DNA from: Taxillus chinensis
Lineage: Eukaryota > Streptophyta > Magnoliopsida > Santalales > Loranthaceae
DNA: 64,000 nt
Direction: 5' to 3'
NCBI GenBank assembly: GCA_023512835.1
Contig: CM042088.1
Span: 682,001 to 746,000, forward strand
In this document: piece by piece, positions 31,444 to 44,509 of the stretch
Numbering within the stretch: position 1 is the first letter of the stretch
Layout: every line of letters starts with the position of its first letter
Notes under the pieces: model-generated
The model's input: the letters and a program-made list of their open reading frames with translations, nothing else
What the model was told of the DNA's origin: nothing
Database searches by the model: none
Made by a program: the position numbers and the translations under genes

Positions 31444-32765
31444 TGTTGATAGGATTGCATCCTATCTATATTTTGCATGAGTTTTAATATTTATTTCCCC
31501 TATTTTATCCTTTATTTGCATGGTTTGGGAACTTTGTTTCCCGTTTTACCCCTAGTCTTGTTTTGGAGTTTTTGTAGTGTTTTCTCTATTTTTGGCGGGA
31601 ATCGAGATCAATGTAGGGGAAGTTGGATTTTATGGTCAATATTTGAATGGAGTTTTGGAAAGCGAAGAGAGAAGATCGATATATAGTCGATGTATGATCA
31701 ATGTGTAAAGTTCTTTACTGTGCGGTTGGCGCGCTATGGAAGATCGATGTGGCTCAATGTAGATCGATGCCAACATTTAATGTAACCGGCCGACACGAGA
31801 ATGCGGTTGATGTGGCTCGATGTGGTTCGCTTTGGATCGATGTGAAGGCTGGTCGACCTGAGATAATGATCAACATAGTCAATGTGCTTTGGTAAATGAT
31901 CAACGTGGGTTATTTGTGTTCGATTTGGGCTCTAATGTTTTAAACCCTATTATTTAATTACAACAACTTGTGTTTTTGGTAGAGGGGGGACGGGACGATT
32001 TCTCTTGGTTGTTTTACTGTATCTTTGATAGAAGAACATTCATTGATTGTAAAACAGTTTATGTTAATTGAACTTTGTGCTTTGATTTGTCAACCCTTTT
32101 AATGGAATTTATATTTATTTTGATTGTTGTTATGACAAGCATGATAGGCTAAGTTTCCATTCTAGGGAGGAAGTCTTAGGGCTGGATTACTCCTGTCATG
32201 ATTTTAATGGCTTAATATCTTCTAAATGGTTATAACATTGGATTTGCTTTGGTTGGGTGCATAATGCTCTCATCTTACAAAGGTTGATGGAGAGAATTGA
32301 TTTTAGTGTGATTAGCTGAAATACAACTAAAGCTTGATAAAGAAGAGTGAGGAATGAACAAACCCATTTAACTTTATTATATCAACCTAAAGGTGTGTAT
32401 CACGGGAAAAGGGTATTACATTTAAAGGAAGATTAATCTTAATGTGACCAGATAGGAAGAATAAATTATTGGTAAAACATAGAGAAATTCAGCTCTATTG
32501 GCTTCATCCCTAGACTCTCATATCGTCGTCATTACATTGTTATATTTCTCCATTTGTCAAATTGTTAGTTTGAATAACTTTGTTTAATTCATATAAGTAT
32601 TTGAACAAAATACATGATTTCCCAAACATATTTAGAGTTTGCCAATCTTAGTGCTTATTAATTAATATAATTAATCCTCGAGGGATCAATACACTGAGGT
32701 CGAGATATACCTCTCTTTATTACTTGACCTGTGCACTGCAGTAAGCCGTAAAATTTCTTCGATCA
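31444..32765 (+). repeat. 5' LTR of an Athila-like element (copy A)
   Basis: About 1.3 kb, proposed ends TGTTGATAGG and TTCGATCA. The right edge is fixed by the PBS seven bases later; the left edge is inferred from the end of the trapped frame. It contains loose repeats of GATCGATGTGG (31675-31850). Confidence 0.65.
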
Positions 32766-32771
32766 AGTTTT

Positions 32772-32789
32772 TGGTGCCATTGCCAGGGA
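32772..32789 (+). promoter_or_regulatory. Primer binding site of the Athila-like element (Asp tRNA type, copy A)
   Basis: TGGTGCCATTGCCAGGGA resembles the TGGCGCCGTTGCCGGGGA site typical of Athila/Tat elements, with several C-to-T and G-to-A changes that suit old methylated DNA. Confidence 0.75.
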
Positions 32790-32974
32790 TTAATTGTGTT
32801 AAGTCTGAAGAACATTAAGACTAAGAATAATATTTGTGCTTTGGGTTGTTTGTATTGTGTTTTTCGCAATTTAATTTCTTTTACTTCTTTGTTGAGCAAT
32901 ATCACCGGGTTTCTTTTCTTTTCTTTGTTACTTTTTGCGATTACTTTCATTCACTTCAGGTGTTTCCTTCGTGT

Positions 32975-35171
32975 ATGCATCGATCTCGATTGCGAGAATT
33001 AATGCCATTTGATTTAAAACATGAAAGGACATTGAGAGCCGGGTTAAGACGAAGCGGTGTGATCAAACAGAAGTTAACCATACTAGCATCTTTGTTCTAG
33101 ATAGTATGGCGAAGGGTAGGTTCATAATGGAGAGACTCACAATGGAGATACTCGACCAAGGACTTTGATGGATTTTGCTAGACCATCTATCTCTGATCAT
33201 TATTCGGGCATTCATAGGCAGCCGATGCAAGCGGCTAATTTTGAGTGAAGCCCGCTCTAATTCATATGGTTAGTCGGCGACAATATGGAGGCATGGGCAG
33301 TTGAGGATCCGCATGGTCATTTACACCATTTTACGGAAATATGTGATACCTTAAAGATGAATGGTGTTTACGAAGATGCTCCAAGGCTTAAACTCTTTCC
33401 TTTTTCTCTTAAGGATAGAGCTAAGCAATGGCTTCATTCACTACAACCAGGCAGCATTCACACATGGGCTGATCTTGCGGACAAATTCTTATCTAAGTTC
33501 TTTCCCCGAGTTAAGTTGATACGGTTGAGAGGAGGGATTGGGGTTTTTCAACAAAAAGATACTGAATCTCTTTATGAAGCGTGGGAAAGATTCAAGGATC
33601 TAGTACGCCGATGCCCACTAGATGGGTTCCCCGAATGGTTTTGGATTCGGTCTTTGTTTGTGGGTTTAACACCTCAAATGAAGGGAAATGTTGATGCGGC
33701 GACGGAGGGGCTTTTATGTTAAAAGAACTAGGCTGAAGCAAGGGAGCTATTAGAGAGAATGGCTCTTAATAATTATCAATGGCCAAATGAGCGAGGTCTG
33801 TTCCTAGCAAGAGTATAGCTGCAATGACTGATAATCGGTTGGGTGAACTCACAAATTAAGTGGATCTTCTTACACAACACATGACGGCTATGGTAGTGAG
33901 AATGGGAGGTCCTATTGATAACACGGTTTTGGAGACAAATTCTTCTACCATGATTCCGGTGGAGGAGGCTTTGTATGTGGGAGGCAAGGGGTATTATCGA
34001 AGTAGAATATTCATGGTGGCCCACCTCCCCGGACTTATCATCCAAGCAACGGGAATCATGAGAATTTTTCATGGTCAAATCGAAGAATACTTTAAACCCT
34101 CATCCATTTCCTTCCACACCACTAGGGATTGTCCAACGACCATCTCGACCTCAACGATTTCGATCCACGGCGACAATACCAACAACGGCCTGGAAAGGAG
34201 AAGGCTACGATGATGAGATGAAGCAATTTTTTCATAAATTTGCACAGCAAACCCACTCCCAACTTGAGAGCACAGATGTTAAGCTCAATGAAATGAAAGT
34301 CGGGATGAATGATTTAGATGCTATGAAAAGGGTTGGAGTAACAAATGGGGCAACTTGCCAATATAGTTAATGCACGGCAAAAAGGATCTTTCCCCAATAA
34401 TACTAAAGTGAATCCAAAGGAATATTGCAAGGCGAGTTACATTAAGAAGTGGAAAAGAGTTGTCATCCCAAGTTAATAAGGAATTACCACGACCGATTCT
34501 TGAGCAGCTCGAACACGAAGTAGAGGAAGGATCGGGGCAGAATACAAGAGAAATAATACCGGAAGATGAAATAGTAGAGGAGACTTCCAAGCTTATTGAA
34601 GAGAGGTTTGAGGATTATCAACCGGGTATTCGATTTGTAGACAAACCTCTTTGTTGAAGACACCTCTACCATTTCCACAAAGAGTTAAAGAAACAAATGG
34701 TGGATGCGGGTTTAGCTAAGTTTTGGAACTTTTCAAGAAAGCGGAGATTAATATCCCTCTTGTATATGTCTTCTGAGTATTCCTAAAGCGACAAAGTATT
34801 AAAAGACTTTGTATCTCAAAAAGGAGGCTAGAAAGATTGTGAGCTTGATCACTCTAACCAGGGAAACTAGTCCTATTGTCCAACATGTCTTGCCTCCAAA
34901 GTTGAAAGACCACAGGAGTTTTACTCTTCCTTGTACTATTGGAGAATCACGATTCCCGAGGACTTTATGTAATCTTGGAGCAAGCATAAATTTAATGCCA
35001 CTTGCGGTCTATCAGCTGTTGGGTTTAAGCTGGGATGAAACCTACTTCTATTTCATTATAGTTAGCGGACAAATCAGCAAGCTTTGAAGGAATTATTGAA
35101 GATGTACTAGTCAAGGTGGATAAATTCATATTTCGGCAGATTTTGTGATTCTTGATATGGAGAATGATAAA
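32975..35171 (+). pseudogene. Athila-like gag-protease, truncated and frameshifted (copy A)
   Basis: Starts MHRSRLRELMPFDL. The gag core is in 33285-33722: AVEDPHGHLHHFTEICDTLK, LKLFPFSLKDRAKQWLHSL, FLSKFFPRVKLIRLRGGIG and TESLYEAWERFKDLVRRCP. The protease site reads LCNLGASINLMPLAVY (about 34970-35010), Asn replacing the catalytic Asp of DLGAS. Compared with copy B it carries many extra frameshifts at CAG/CTG sites. It ends at the duplication junction, so no RT or integrase is present. Confidence 0.82.
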
Positions 35172-35291
35172 TATATAGGTGAATATCCTAAAAACAGGAG
35201 AGTTAGAGAACATGAACCCCTACCTCGGGCTTTTGTCCTAACCTCCACGCTAGATAGCTCCCAACGACGCGAACCAACACGTGCCCGCCCG

Positions 35292-35334
<43 letters not shown>

Positions 35335-35410
35335 GGCAAGAATTGCAGAAGAAAGGGACACAATAACCCTAAACTCAAACTCAAGCCCTCATTATATAGA
35401 CACTACCCAC

Positions 35411-35468
35411 ATCAAAACGACGTAGTTTTGATTAAGTAAACCCAGGATCAAAACGACGTAGTTTTGAT
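35411..35468 (-). promoter_or_regulatory. ACGT-core palindrome pair (IN 3' LTR, copy B)
   Basis: Copies at 35411-35432 and 35447-35468, unchanged from copy A because they contain no CAG or CTG. Confidence 0.65.
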
Positions 35469-36111
35469 CACACAAGTAACACCTTTCCACCCATATGGGC
35501 CAAAATACTCAATTTCAACATGGTCCTTTGGAGAAAGATCATTAGAATGTCAAAACCAAGGAACCATGCAAAAATATGGCTGCACGCCAATTTGCACGTG
35601 AATTCCCAATTCGCACCAACTCAAATGGACTCAAATGCTCTCAAACTTCACCCTAGCCTCCTTGCATCATTTAGAAGACAATCACACTTGCACGTGAATT
35701 GGACCCATATCACGTGCACCTCACATACACGTCTGTTTGGCCTGAAACTTCGTGGTGAATGTAGGACATCATTCTAAGCATCTTTCCTTTTGCACGGAAT
35801 TCATTTGAGCCCATTCACTAGGTGAAAATCTAGAAAAACTCTACTCGAAGGCAAAACTATGACTAACCGTGACTAACTCAAGGTACGGGTCCTTACATCC
35901 TCTCCCCTTTAAGACTTTTCGTCCTCGAAAAGAAAAGGTGGAATGAAAGAAAACAATCACAACCAAAGCATAGGCCTCTAACACCCACTAGCACAAATTA
36001 ATACACAACAAAGCACAAATTATTTCACACATTTATACACTCTACATGGTCATAACTAGTTGGGCAAGTACCTGATTATGTTGAAGTTTGATGCTTGCCC
36101 TCCTCCCCTCC

Positions 36112-39100
36112 CTTCGAGTTGTTCGATCTCGAACAAATCGGGATAATGAGCACGCATCTCGCCTCCACATTCCCGGGTCTCTTCCTCCGTTCCTCGGTGT
36201 TGCCACAACACCCGAACCAACGGAATAGTCTTACCTCAAGCAATTGCCGCGCCTATCTACAATACGGATGGGGGCCTCGACAACCGACACATCCTCTCCA
36301 AGATCCAGGGTACCCCAATCTAGCACGTGTGGCGGATCTGGATGATATTTCCGTAATTGGGATACATGGAAAACATTATGAACTCTCTCAAACTAGGTGG
36401 TAACGCCAACCGATAAGCAACAGTCCAACTTCGCTCAAAATCTCGAACGGTCCAATGTACCGAGGGGACAACTTGGACCCGGTCCCAAATCTCTTATGCC
36501 CTCTCCGTGGAGAAACACGAAGGAATACGTGGTATCCCACCAAAAACTCCAACGGTCGGCGTCGCTATCCGCATAAGACTTCCCGCTCCGAGCTATAAAG
36601 GCGTTGCCGAATCTTGAACTTTGCCGTAGCCTCCTGGACCAATTGAGGTCCTAACATAGTCGCTCTCTCCAACCTTGCCCAACATAATGGAGACCGGCAC
36701 GGTCGGGCCATACAATGCCTCAAATGGGGCCATCCCAATCGAAGACCGGTAATCGTTATTATAGGCAAACTCCACCAGAGGAAGGTGGGAAGCCCATGAT
36801 CCTCCAAAATCAAGTACACAAGCCCTCAACAAGTCTTCCAATGTTTGAATGGTCCTCTCGGACTGACCATCGATCTCAGGATGGAATGCGGTACTCAAAT
36901 TAAGTTGGGTTCCCAATGCTTCTGTGAGACCTCCCCAAACCGGGATGTAAACCGCGCAAGATCCGCCCGAAACAATAGACAAGGCACTCCGTGAAGCGGA
37001 CAATCTCATCAACATACAAATCGCTTAACGTGCCGATAGAGTCGCGCTCTCGAATTGCCAAGAAATGGGCTGACTTAGTTAAGCGGTCCACTATGACCCA
37101 AATCATGTCCTTTCTCCCAAGTGGTAGGAAGTCCCACACGAAGTCCATGGTAATATGCTCCCACTTCCACTCACCCACAGTAAAGGCCGCAATCGACCGG
37201 CGGGTCGTTGGTGTTCTGCCTTCACTTGGCGCAGGGTAAGGCACACGGAAACAAATTCGCTACGCTCCGTTTCAGCCCCGGCCACCGGAATCGTGCGCGA
37301 ACGGCATGATACATCTTAGTTCCTCCTGGATGTACAGCCAAACGGGAATGATGAAATTCCTCAAAGACATCCTCACGCAAGGGAGGTGGTACTATCAGAC
37401 GCCCTCGAAATTTCAGCTCATGCTCAACTCCTTCTGGTCGATCCTCGACGGTCTCACTCCGGCCTATCTCGGGCCCGGATCACCCTCACCATCCCACGTC
37501 GCCCTAACCGTCCCTCACGGACACGCTGATACAACTCTGGGTATCACGGTGAGAGGACACAGATAGCTCCCTCACTCGAAAGAAGAGGTTGCACCTAAGC
37601 AACTTGCCAACTGCTCCATCATTTTCCATTCTCTCATGGAAACCTCAGCTTTCCTTTTCTACTTAGCGCGTCGGCCACTAAATTTCCTTTCCCAGGCGTG
37701 TAGAGAGCGTGAAGTCAAACATTTGCGGTACTCGACCCACCTCCGTTGTCGCAAATTTAGGTCTCGTTTGGGTGAAGATATCTTGTAGGCTTTTGTGGTC
37801 AGGTATATACCACAAATTTCTCTCCCCAACAGGTAATGTCGCCAAGACTTCGGGCAAAAATAATCGCTGTTAACTCCAGTGTCGTGTGTTGGGTAGTTTT
37901 GCTCATGGGACTTCGGTATGCCGCGAGCCATATGCTATGACTTGGCGCTCTTGCATCGAACACACACCTAGTCCAACGCGAGACGCATCACAATACACCT
38001 CGAATGGCACTCCCTCCTGCGGTAGACTCAACACCGGTGCGGTAGTCGGGCGAGTCTTCAACTCCCTCGAATGCCTGCCGGCACTTGTCCGTCCACTCGG
38101 TTGGCTCCCTTCCGTGTAAGAGCCGTCATAAGTGCGCCAACCGAGAAAAACCCTTCCACAAAACGCCGATAATACCCCGCGACCCAAGAAACTCCGGGAT
38201 CTCAAAAACATTTGTGGGCCTCTTCCAAGATGCTACGGACTCAATCTTGGTTGGGTCCACTCTAACTCCTTCGGCAGATACTACATGCCCAAGAAAATGC
38301 ACCTCTCGCATCCGTAGTCACACTTGCTAAATTTAGCATACAAGTGATGATCTCGTAGTGCCTGCAGCACTACGCCCAAGTGCTCCTCATGCTCACTTGG
38401 GTTTTGGAGTACACAAGGATGTCGTCAATAAATACCACCATGAAGGAATCCAGGTATGGGGCAAATACCGATTCATTAGATGTATGAACACAAGGAGGTG
38501 CGTTTGTGAGCCCAAAAGGCATCACTAACCACTCATAGTGTCCGTATCCGCACCTGAACGCCGTCTTAGGGATGTCTTCGCTCCCCGACCCTCAATTGGT
38601 GATATCCCGAACGCAGACGATTTTTGAGAACCACCGTGCTCCACTCACTGGTCGAATAAGTCATCAATCCGCGGCAAAGGGTACTTGTTCTTTACCGTTA
38701 CTTGATTCAAACTTCCGATAATCAATGCAAAGTCGCAACGAACCATCCGCCTTCTTAGCAAACAAGACCGGTGCACCCCAAGGTGAGGTACTAGGACGGA
38801 TAAAACCTTTATCTCCCGCCTTTTATCTCGCTTCAAGCTCCCGCAACTCAACGAGGTCCCATCCGGTATGCTACTTGTGAGATGGGTCCCACCCCGGCAA
38901 CAGTTCAATCGTGAACTCGACACTTCGTGTGGAGGCAACTCCAACAACTCCCAGGAAAGACATCCCGGAAATTCTCGACTACATCTGGCCACACCCTTTT
39001 CTCTAAGTTACCTTCCTCCTCAAAGGTTAGGGTGGCAAGCCTATGGGTAATATTGCCCCATAGCTCCCTCGTCGGTCCAGCTCTCCAAAGATCCCTATCC

Positions 39101-40869
39101 CATTCACCCACTATGGCACGGGAAGATCCGTGGGTGTAGTAAACGATACTCGTCGCCTATAATAGTCAATCTTAGCCTTAAAGGCCATCAACCAGCTTCA
39201 TCCCCGTAATCAAACTAAAGGTCCTCATGGGCATTACGTACAAATCAAATGAGAGGTCAACCTCTCCTATCGTAACGCACACTCTCGACACATTTGGTGG
39301 ATCAACTCCACACCTCCCATTGGGGACTCGACCCTCGAGGTCTATCGCCCTCCACACAATCAAGTCCAAGGCTCTCCACCAAGGACTTAGCAATCGGGGA
39401 GCACGAAGCTCCCAGATCAAACAATGCAAGAACAACGGTGCGAGATATTAGAATAGTACCTCGAACCACCGAAGGTCCAGCTCCACCTTCCTCGGGGGTG
39501 ATGGTAGATCCTCCATTCCGGCTGGTCGCGAGGTAAGCGCTGAACACTCGCCTTGGCCTGCCCCACCACTAGCTTCACTTGCCTTCCCTTTGCTCCCGCT
39601 TGAGTCCACTGGGACGCCCCTCCGATCCTCCTTGTGGTTGCCTCTCCCCCGTGGCCTAGTGTGGACCGGAACCAGCCGACCGGCCTGCCACGAATGTGCT
39701 GGCTTGGGCCGGGGCTCGAAATTGGGTTCCACCCCCGCTCCCTTGTGCTAAGCTTCCAGCTCCCCCGCGGTTCCCCTTGTCAAACACACCTTGCTGATGT
39801 GTCCCACCTTCCCACAGCTATGACACGTCAAGATCGCTGCAGCACTCACGTTGACGTGCCCCGATAGGCCACAACAGTACACCCGCTTGGGAAGTTCCCG
39901 GCGAAGACTCCCCGTCCCTCCAAAGTAACGGGATCCAGGGAGCCATTGAAGCTTGGCCCCTATCCTTGGGAAAAGTCCCACTCCCGGGCTCAACCTTCCG
40001 CCTCTTGTTTTCACCGTGCTTGTCGCGCGCGCCTGCCCCATCCGCTCCTGGTGAGCCTGTCTTCCCTCCTCTAATCCTCTCTCAACAATCTTGGCGGTGT
40101 CCACGACTTCAAAGATAGGTCTTGGCTGCAAGATCTCCACCCTTTGCTTAAGGGCAGGTTTGAGACCCATGGTAAACTTATGGGCCTCCGGGTCCTCCCT
40201 TGATATTGCTTCGGAGCAAACCGACTCAGCCCCCTGGAAATCTCGCTCATACTCTGCTATCGAGCGCGATCCCCGTTTCCAAGGCGAACTCCTCCCACTT
40301 CGCCACCGCAATGACTCGGAAAGAACTCCTCATGGAACAGCTGGAGGAACTCATTCCAGGCCATGGTCTCCATGTCCCGGCTTCCGAGATGCTAAGCCAC
40401 CATTCCAAGGCTTCCTCCTCCAACTGCCGGACTGCTAGTCTCACTTTGTCTTCCTCTCGGGGGTCGAAGAAAGGAGAACACATGCTCGATCCGCCGCGAC
40501 GTGCTCGCTCCCCTAGAGGTTCGGCTCCTCCCTTGAACCTCGGTGGATGTTCCTTTCGGAACCGCTGTCCAACACGTCTCCCTCTTCCCGCCTCACCGAC
40601 ACTTCCCCGCCCACACGGAGGTTCCGCCCACGGGGTGGAGGGGGTGGCACCGCCTGTCGTGCCATCATCTCCTGACGCACCTCGTTTAGGATCTCTCCCC
40701 CGAGGTCCTCACGCATGCCTTGCACGTTCTCACTTAGGGCCCGGACTTGGGCCATGATCCGCTCCAGGGGATCATCGCCTCTACACGCTGTCCTCTTCCC
40801 TCTCCGGCACGGGCGTAAGATTCATCTTCTACGCTTGGAGTAGCTCGGGTTACTCTCCTAGGAGGCATA
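36112..40869 (-). pseudogene. IN gag-pol polyprotein, heavily frameshifted (copy B)
   Basis: Same polyprotein as 8716-13496. Gag: 39748-40869, with an intact knuckle CHSCGKVGHISKVC near 39800. Protease: 39178-39547 with ALFDLGASCSPI. RT: about 38400-38992 with KKADG-like and MPFGLTNAP remnants and FIDD near 38425. RNase H: 37659-38211 with [13 protein letters not shown]. Integrase: 36565-37300 with [12 protein letters not shown] and [12 protein letters not shown]. The tail is lost in frames and the stop is altered. Most differences from copy A are at CAG/CTG, so this copy should not be used to judge decay. Confidence 0.8.
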
Positions 40870-41331
40870 GTCTACATAATTTAAACCAAACTAGGATCAG
40901 CTTCTCTCAAGCTCTACACACCCTCATCCCCATGGGCCATGAGGTACTCAAGCAACATTTTACATTTAAACACACAGGTAAATCACAAGTACACAAAGAG
41001 CTTATTCATAAGCAACAAGCTTCACGAGAAAATCACCGAATTTCACAAAGAACAACATTTTGTTTTTTTTTAGCAACAAGTTTCAAAGAATATAAGCATG
41101 TCTAATCACAATACTTATACTGAAATTAAACTAGTGCCCTAATGCCAATGCATGTATGCACCCTCAACCCAAATACAAATGCCCTACTCCTTGGTCTAAC
41201 TACCCCCGAGTACACCCCGAAAACCAAATAGGACCACGTTGATCGGGCGTGTCCTATACCGCCTCCTAAGAGTCTCAGAAGCGACAGTGCCTCCCCACTA
41301 TCCTAGGTCCACTAGACCATGAACTATCGCT

Positions 41332-41339
41332 CGATACCA
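41332..41339 (-). promoter_or_regulatory. Primer binding site remnant of IN (copy B)
   Basis: The plus strand reads GCTCGATACCA where copy A has GCTCTGATACCA. The CTG to CG change deletes one base of the site. An example of the copy-specific errors at a conserved functional motif. Confidence 0.65.
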
Positions 41340-42572
41340 TATTGTCACGCCCCAATTTCCTTCCACTTGGAAATGAGTAGTGGATCGCCCATGCCCGCAC
41401 CCGAAGGGACAAGGGGTTGGTGCAAGCACCTTAAAAGGACTTCTAGCACGGGTGCTGTCCCAAACCCGCACAATCAGCTAACATGCCAAGGGGCATGCTC
41501 CCGCTCCCAAACCATGCACACAAACACAAATTGAATAACAACATCTCATTTTATTTCATTTCAAAGACTAACTGTTTATTACAACCCAGGTGGGGAAAAA
41601 CCCTATGAAGCCATCAATAAAACCAAACCAAAATCCAAACACATAAAACCAAAATACAACAAAGGAAATAATATAAAACTTTCAGCCTCAGGGGCCTAGC
41701 TCCTCAGCCCTTCACCTACCGCTTTCCTAAACCCTGCAAAAGAACAATTTATAGGAGGGGTGAGCAAACCACGGCTTCGCAGGGGATCCGGTCTCCCCAG
41801 ACCCATCCCGCTCTACAACATGCATGATATGTGTATGCTTGTGCTCGTGTCGTGCCTAAGGCTAACGCAGTAAACATCACCCAGGAAACACTCTTTACCC
41901 GAACCCGCACCGAAGGGTAGAGGACACCCCGCCACCACGGCGACATGACATACCACATTCAGGCGAATGTTGCATGGACACCAATGCAACATTTTCCACC
42001 CGAGTCGGATATGGTCAACCACCTCCTCGGGCGCCATACCTACCCTCGGGAATGGGTGTAGACTTAGCCCACCGTTGTGAGTGCTACACCGAGACTCAGG
42101 ACCACGTCCTGGCCAAATCTCAAAGGGGTCCAGCTATTGTGCCTGGCCCATATCTCAGCTCAATCTCAAACAGATCAACGAAACAAGATAACATTACATC
42201 TCAACATGTAAACTCAGCACATCATTTACACTTTATCTCGAAGGACCAACATGGTCAGATACAAGCCACACACATCAGCCTCATAGGCTTAAAATCAAAT
42301 ACAAATCAAACACAAGACACACCAGATCACAGGTATATCATCAAACACCCATATACAAGGTCTCACGGGCATTATATTGAATACATGGCATGCGGGCCTC
42401 ACAGACATTTCATCAAACACATAGTGTGCGGGCCTCACGGACATTTCATCAAACACATGGTGTGCAGGCCTCACAGACATTTCATCAAACACATGGTGGG
42501 CATAAACAAACCCGGAAAATCCTCAGGCCAAATTAACATCGTAATCAACAAAACATGCCACTGAAGGCCAAC

Positions 42573-42602
42573 ATCCATATAGGAGATCACACCTATATGG
42601 AT
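42573..42602 (-). promoter_or_regulatory. Conserved LTR hairpin (IN 5' LTR, copy B)
   Basis: Same perfect 11-bp stem and AGATCACA loop as in copy A. Confidence 0.85.
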
Positions 42603-42746
42603 TTACATATATATATATATATAGGTGAATATCCTAAAACAGAGAGGAGAGTTAGGAGAACATGAACCCCTACCTCAGGCTTTTGTCCTAACCTCCACGC
42701 TAGACGGCCTCCCAACGACGCGAACCACCACGACAATCGCCCGGAG

Positions 42747-42807
<61 letters not shown>

Positions 42808-42879
42808 GGCAGCAGAAAAAGAAGGGACACAAGAACCCTAAACTCAAACTCAAGCCCTCATTATATAGACACTACCCAC

Positions 42880-42937
42880 ATCAAAACGACGTAGTTTTGA
42901 TTAAGTAAACCCAGGATCAAAACGACGTAGTTTTGAT
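42880..42937 (-). promoter_or_regulatory. ACGT-core palindrome pair (IN 5' LTR, copy B)
   Basis: Copies at 42880-42901 and 42916-42937. Confidence 0.65.
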
Positions 42938-44509
42938 CACACAAGTTAGCACCTTTCCGCACCCATATAGGCCAAAATACTCGGAATTTCAACATGGTCC
43001 TTTGGAGAAAGATCATTAGAATGTCAAAACCAAGGGAACCATGCAAAAATATGGTCGCACGCCAATTTGCACGTGAATTCCCAATTCACGTGCAACTCCA
43101 AATGGACTCCAAATGCTCTCAAACTTCACCCCTAGCCTCCTTGCATCATTTAAGACAATCACACTTGCACGTGAATTGGACCCATATCACGTGCACCTCA
43201 CATACACGTCTGTTTGGCCCGAAACTTCGTGTGGTAGATAGAGGACATCATTCTAAGCATCTTTCCTTTTGCACGTGAATTCATTTGAGCCCATTCACTA
43301 GGTGAAAATCTAGAAAAACTCTACTTAGAAGGCAAAACGTGACTAACTCAAGGTACGGGTCCTTACGGTGTATGACATGTCATTCTCAATATTTCCTTTA
43401 AAACTATAGCCGGTCTTCACAAGTAAATCCTCAAGCCTTGATTTATGAATGAAGTACCTATAAGCAGCTATTTTCTTGAAATCAAAAGTCCCAGCATTGG
43501 GTTCTCATATCATAAATAAGATAATCTGATTTTTGGGGATTTTTCTGAGATGTCTAACCCCACTTTCCAAAAAGTCACCACTACGAACTTTTCGGTTTTT
43601 TCGAGATTTTACACTAAAACCTAATTTTCACATTTTGAAATAGTGAGAATTAATTTTTCTAGTATTTTTCTTTGAATCCAAATGGGGGCTATTTCGTTAT
43701 TTACATTGTAACGTATAATACTTGGCATAATGGTTTACAATGTAAATGTCCAGGCAAGGCACTCTTCAGGAACACTCTCGCGGATCATCATTTGGGAATG
43801 GATTCTCAGAAAACAATGCTGCAGAGCGATGCTACGGATCACTGCTGCTGATCCGGACTACTGATCCGGACTAACGAAGCTGCTGACTCCACAGCTGCTG
43901 ACTACGAACTTCGACCCTACAGACACGCGTTTTACTAAACAGAGTACAAAATTACGTACCCAAACTGATATAAATCCGTTCTTAACTACAGATTTTATGC
44001 TAAATCATCATATCTATCCCCAAAATTGGGTTTTCCCCAAAACCTAGGGTTCATGCTCAAATTCATAAATCATGATAAATTCACGCATATTCCAAGACAA
44101 TATCGAGATAAGAGGTTCAAGGACACCTACCTGGAAGATTATTTGCGATCCACGAGCTCCAATCGCCCCAAAATCGCCAAGTGAAGCTCTTCACCTTCTC
44201 TCTTTCTCTCTCTTGCTCAAACACGCATGCACCAAGCAAAATAAAGGGACAATGCAGTTTCTTAATTATTTATACTGCTGCCAATAATTGGCCTCCCAGC
44301 AATAATTGACCCAAACGCAATAATTGACCTCCCGAGGTCATGAACTCTAAATTGAGCCCAATTACTGTCAAAACGCTCGAAATGACGAGCACAACACTGT
44401 TTAGATATTATCACACTCAAATGACCGCCCAAACACAAAGTCAACCATTTAACCCTGAAAAGTCAACAATCAGGTCAAACGGGGCCCTGACTCAGAATCG
44501 GGCCCAAGT

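Larger units (their letters stand above)
7759..35171. repeat. Copy A of a 27.4-kb direct tandem duplication
   Basis: From 7759 the sequence is collinear with 35171-62556 at an offset of about 27.37-27.41 kb, including all nested insertions and TSDs from this point on. The junction reads GAATGATAAA (Athila) directly followed by TATATAGGTGAAT (IN LTR). Only one base of overlap is seen. Copies differ mainly at CAG/CTG sites. Confidence 0.93.
35171..43366 (-). mobile_element. IN element, 3' LTR truncated (copy B)
   Basis: Lacks the first 1.28 kb of the IN 3' LTR. The remaining 3' LTR is 35171-35897, the polyprotein runs 40869 to about 36112, and the 5' LTR is 41343-43366. The right TSD reads GGTGTAT rather than GGTAT, one of the altered CAG sites. 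Confidence 0.88.
41343..43366 (-). repeat. IN 5' LTR (copy B)
   Basis: Counterpart of 13967-15991, with hairpin at 42573-42602, GA run at 42750-42805, palindromes at 42880-42937 and minisatellite at 42357-42500. Confidence 0.9.
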
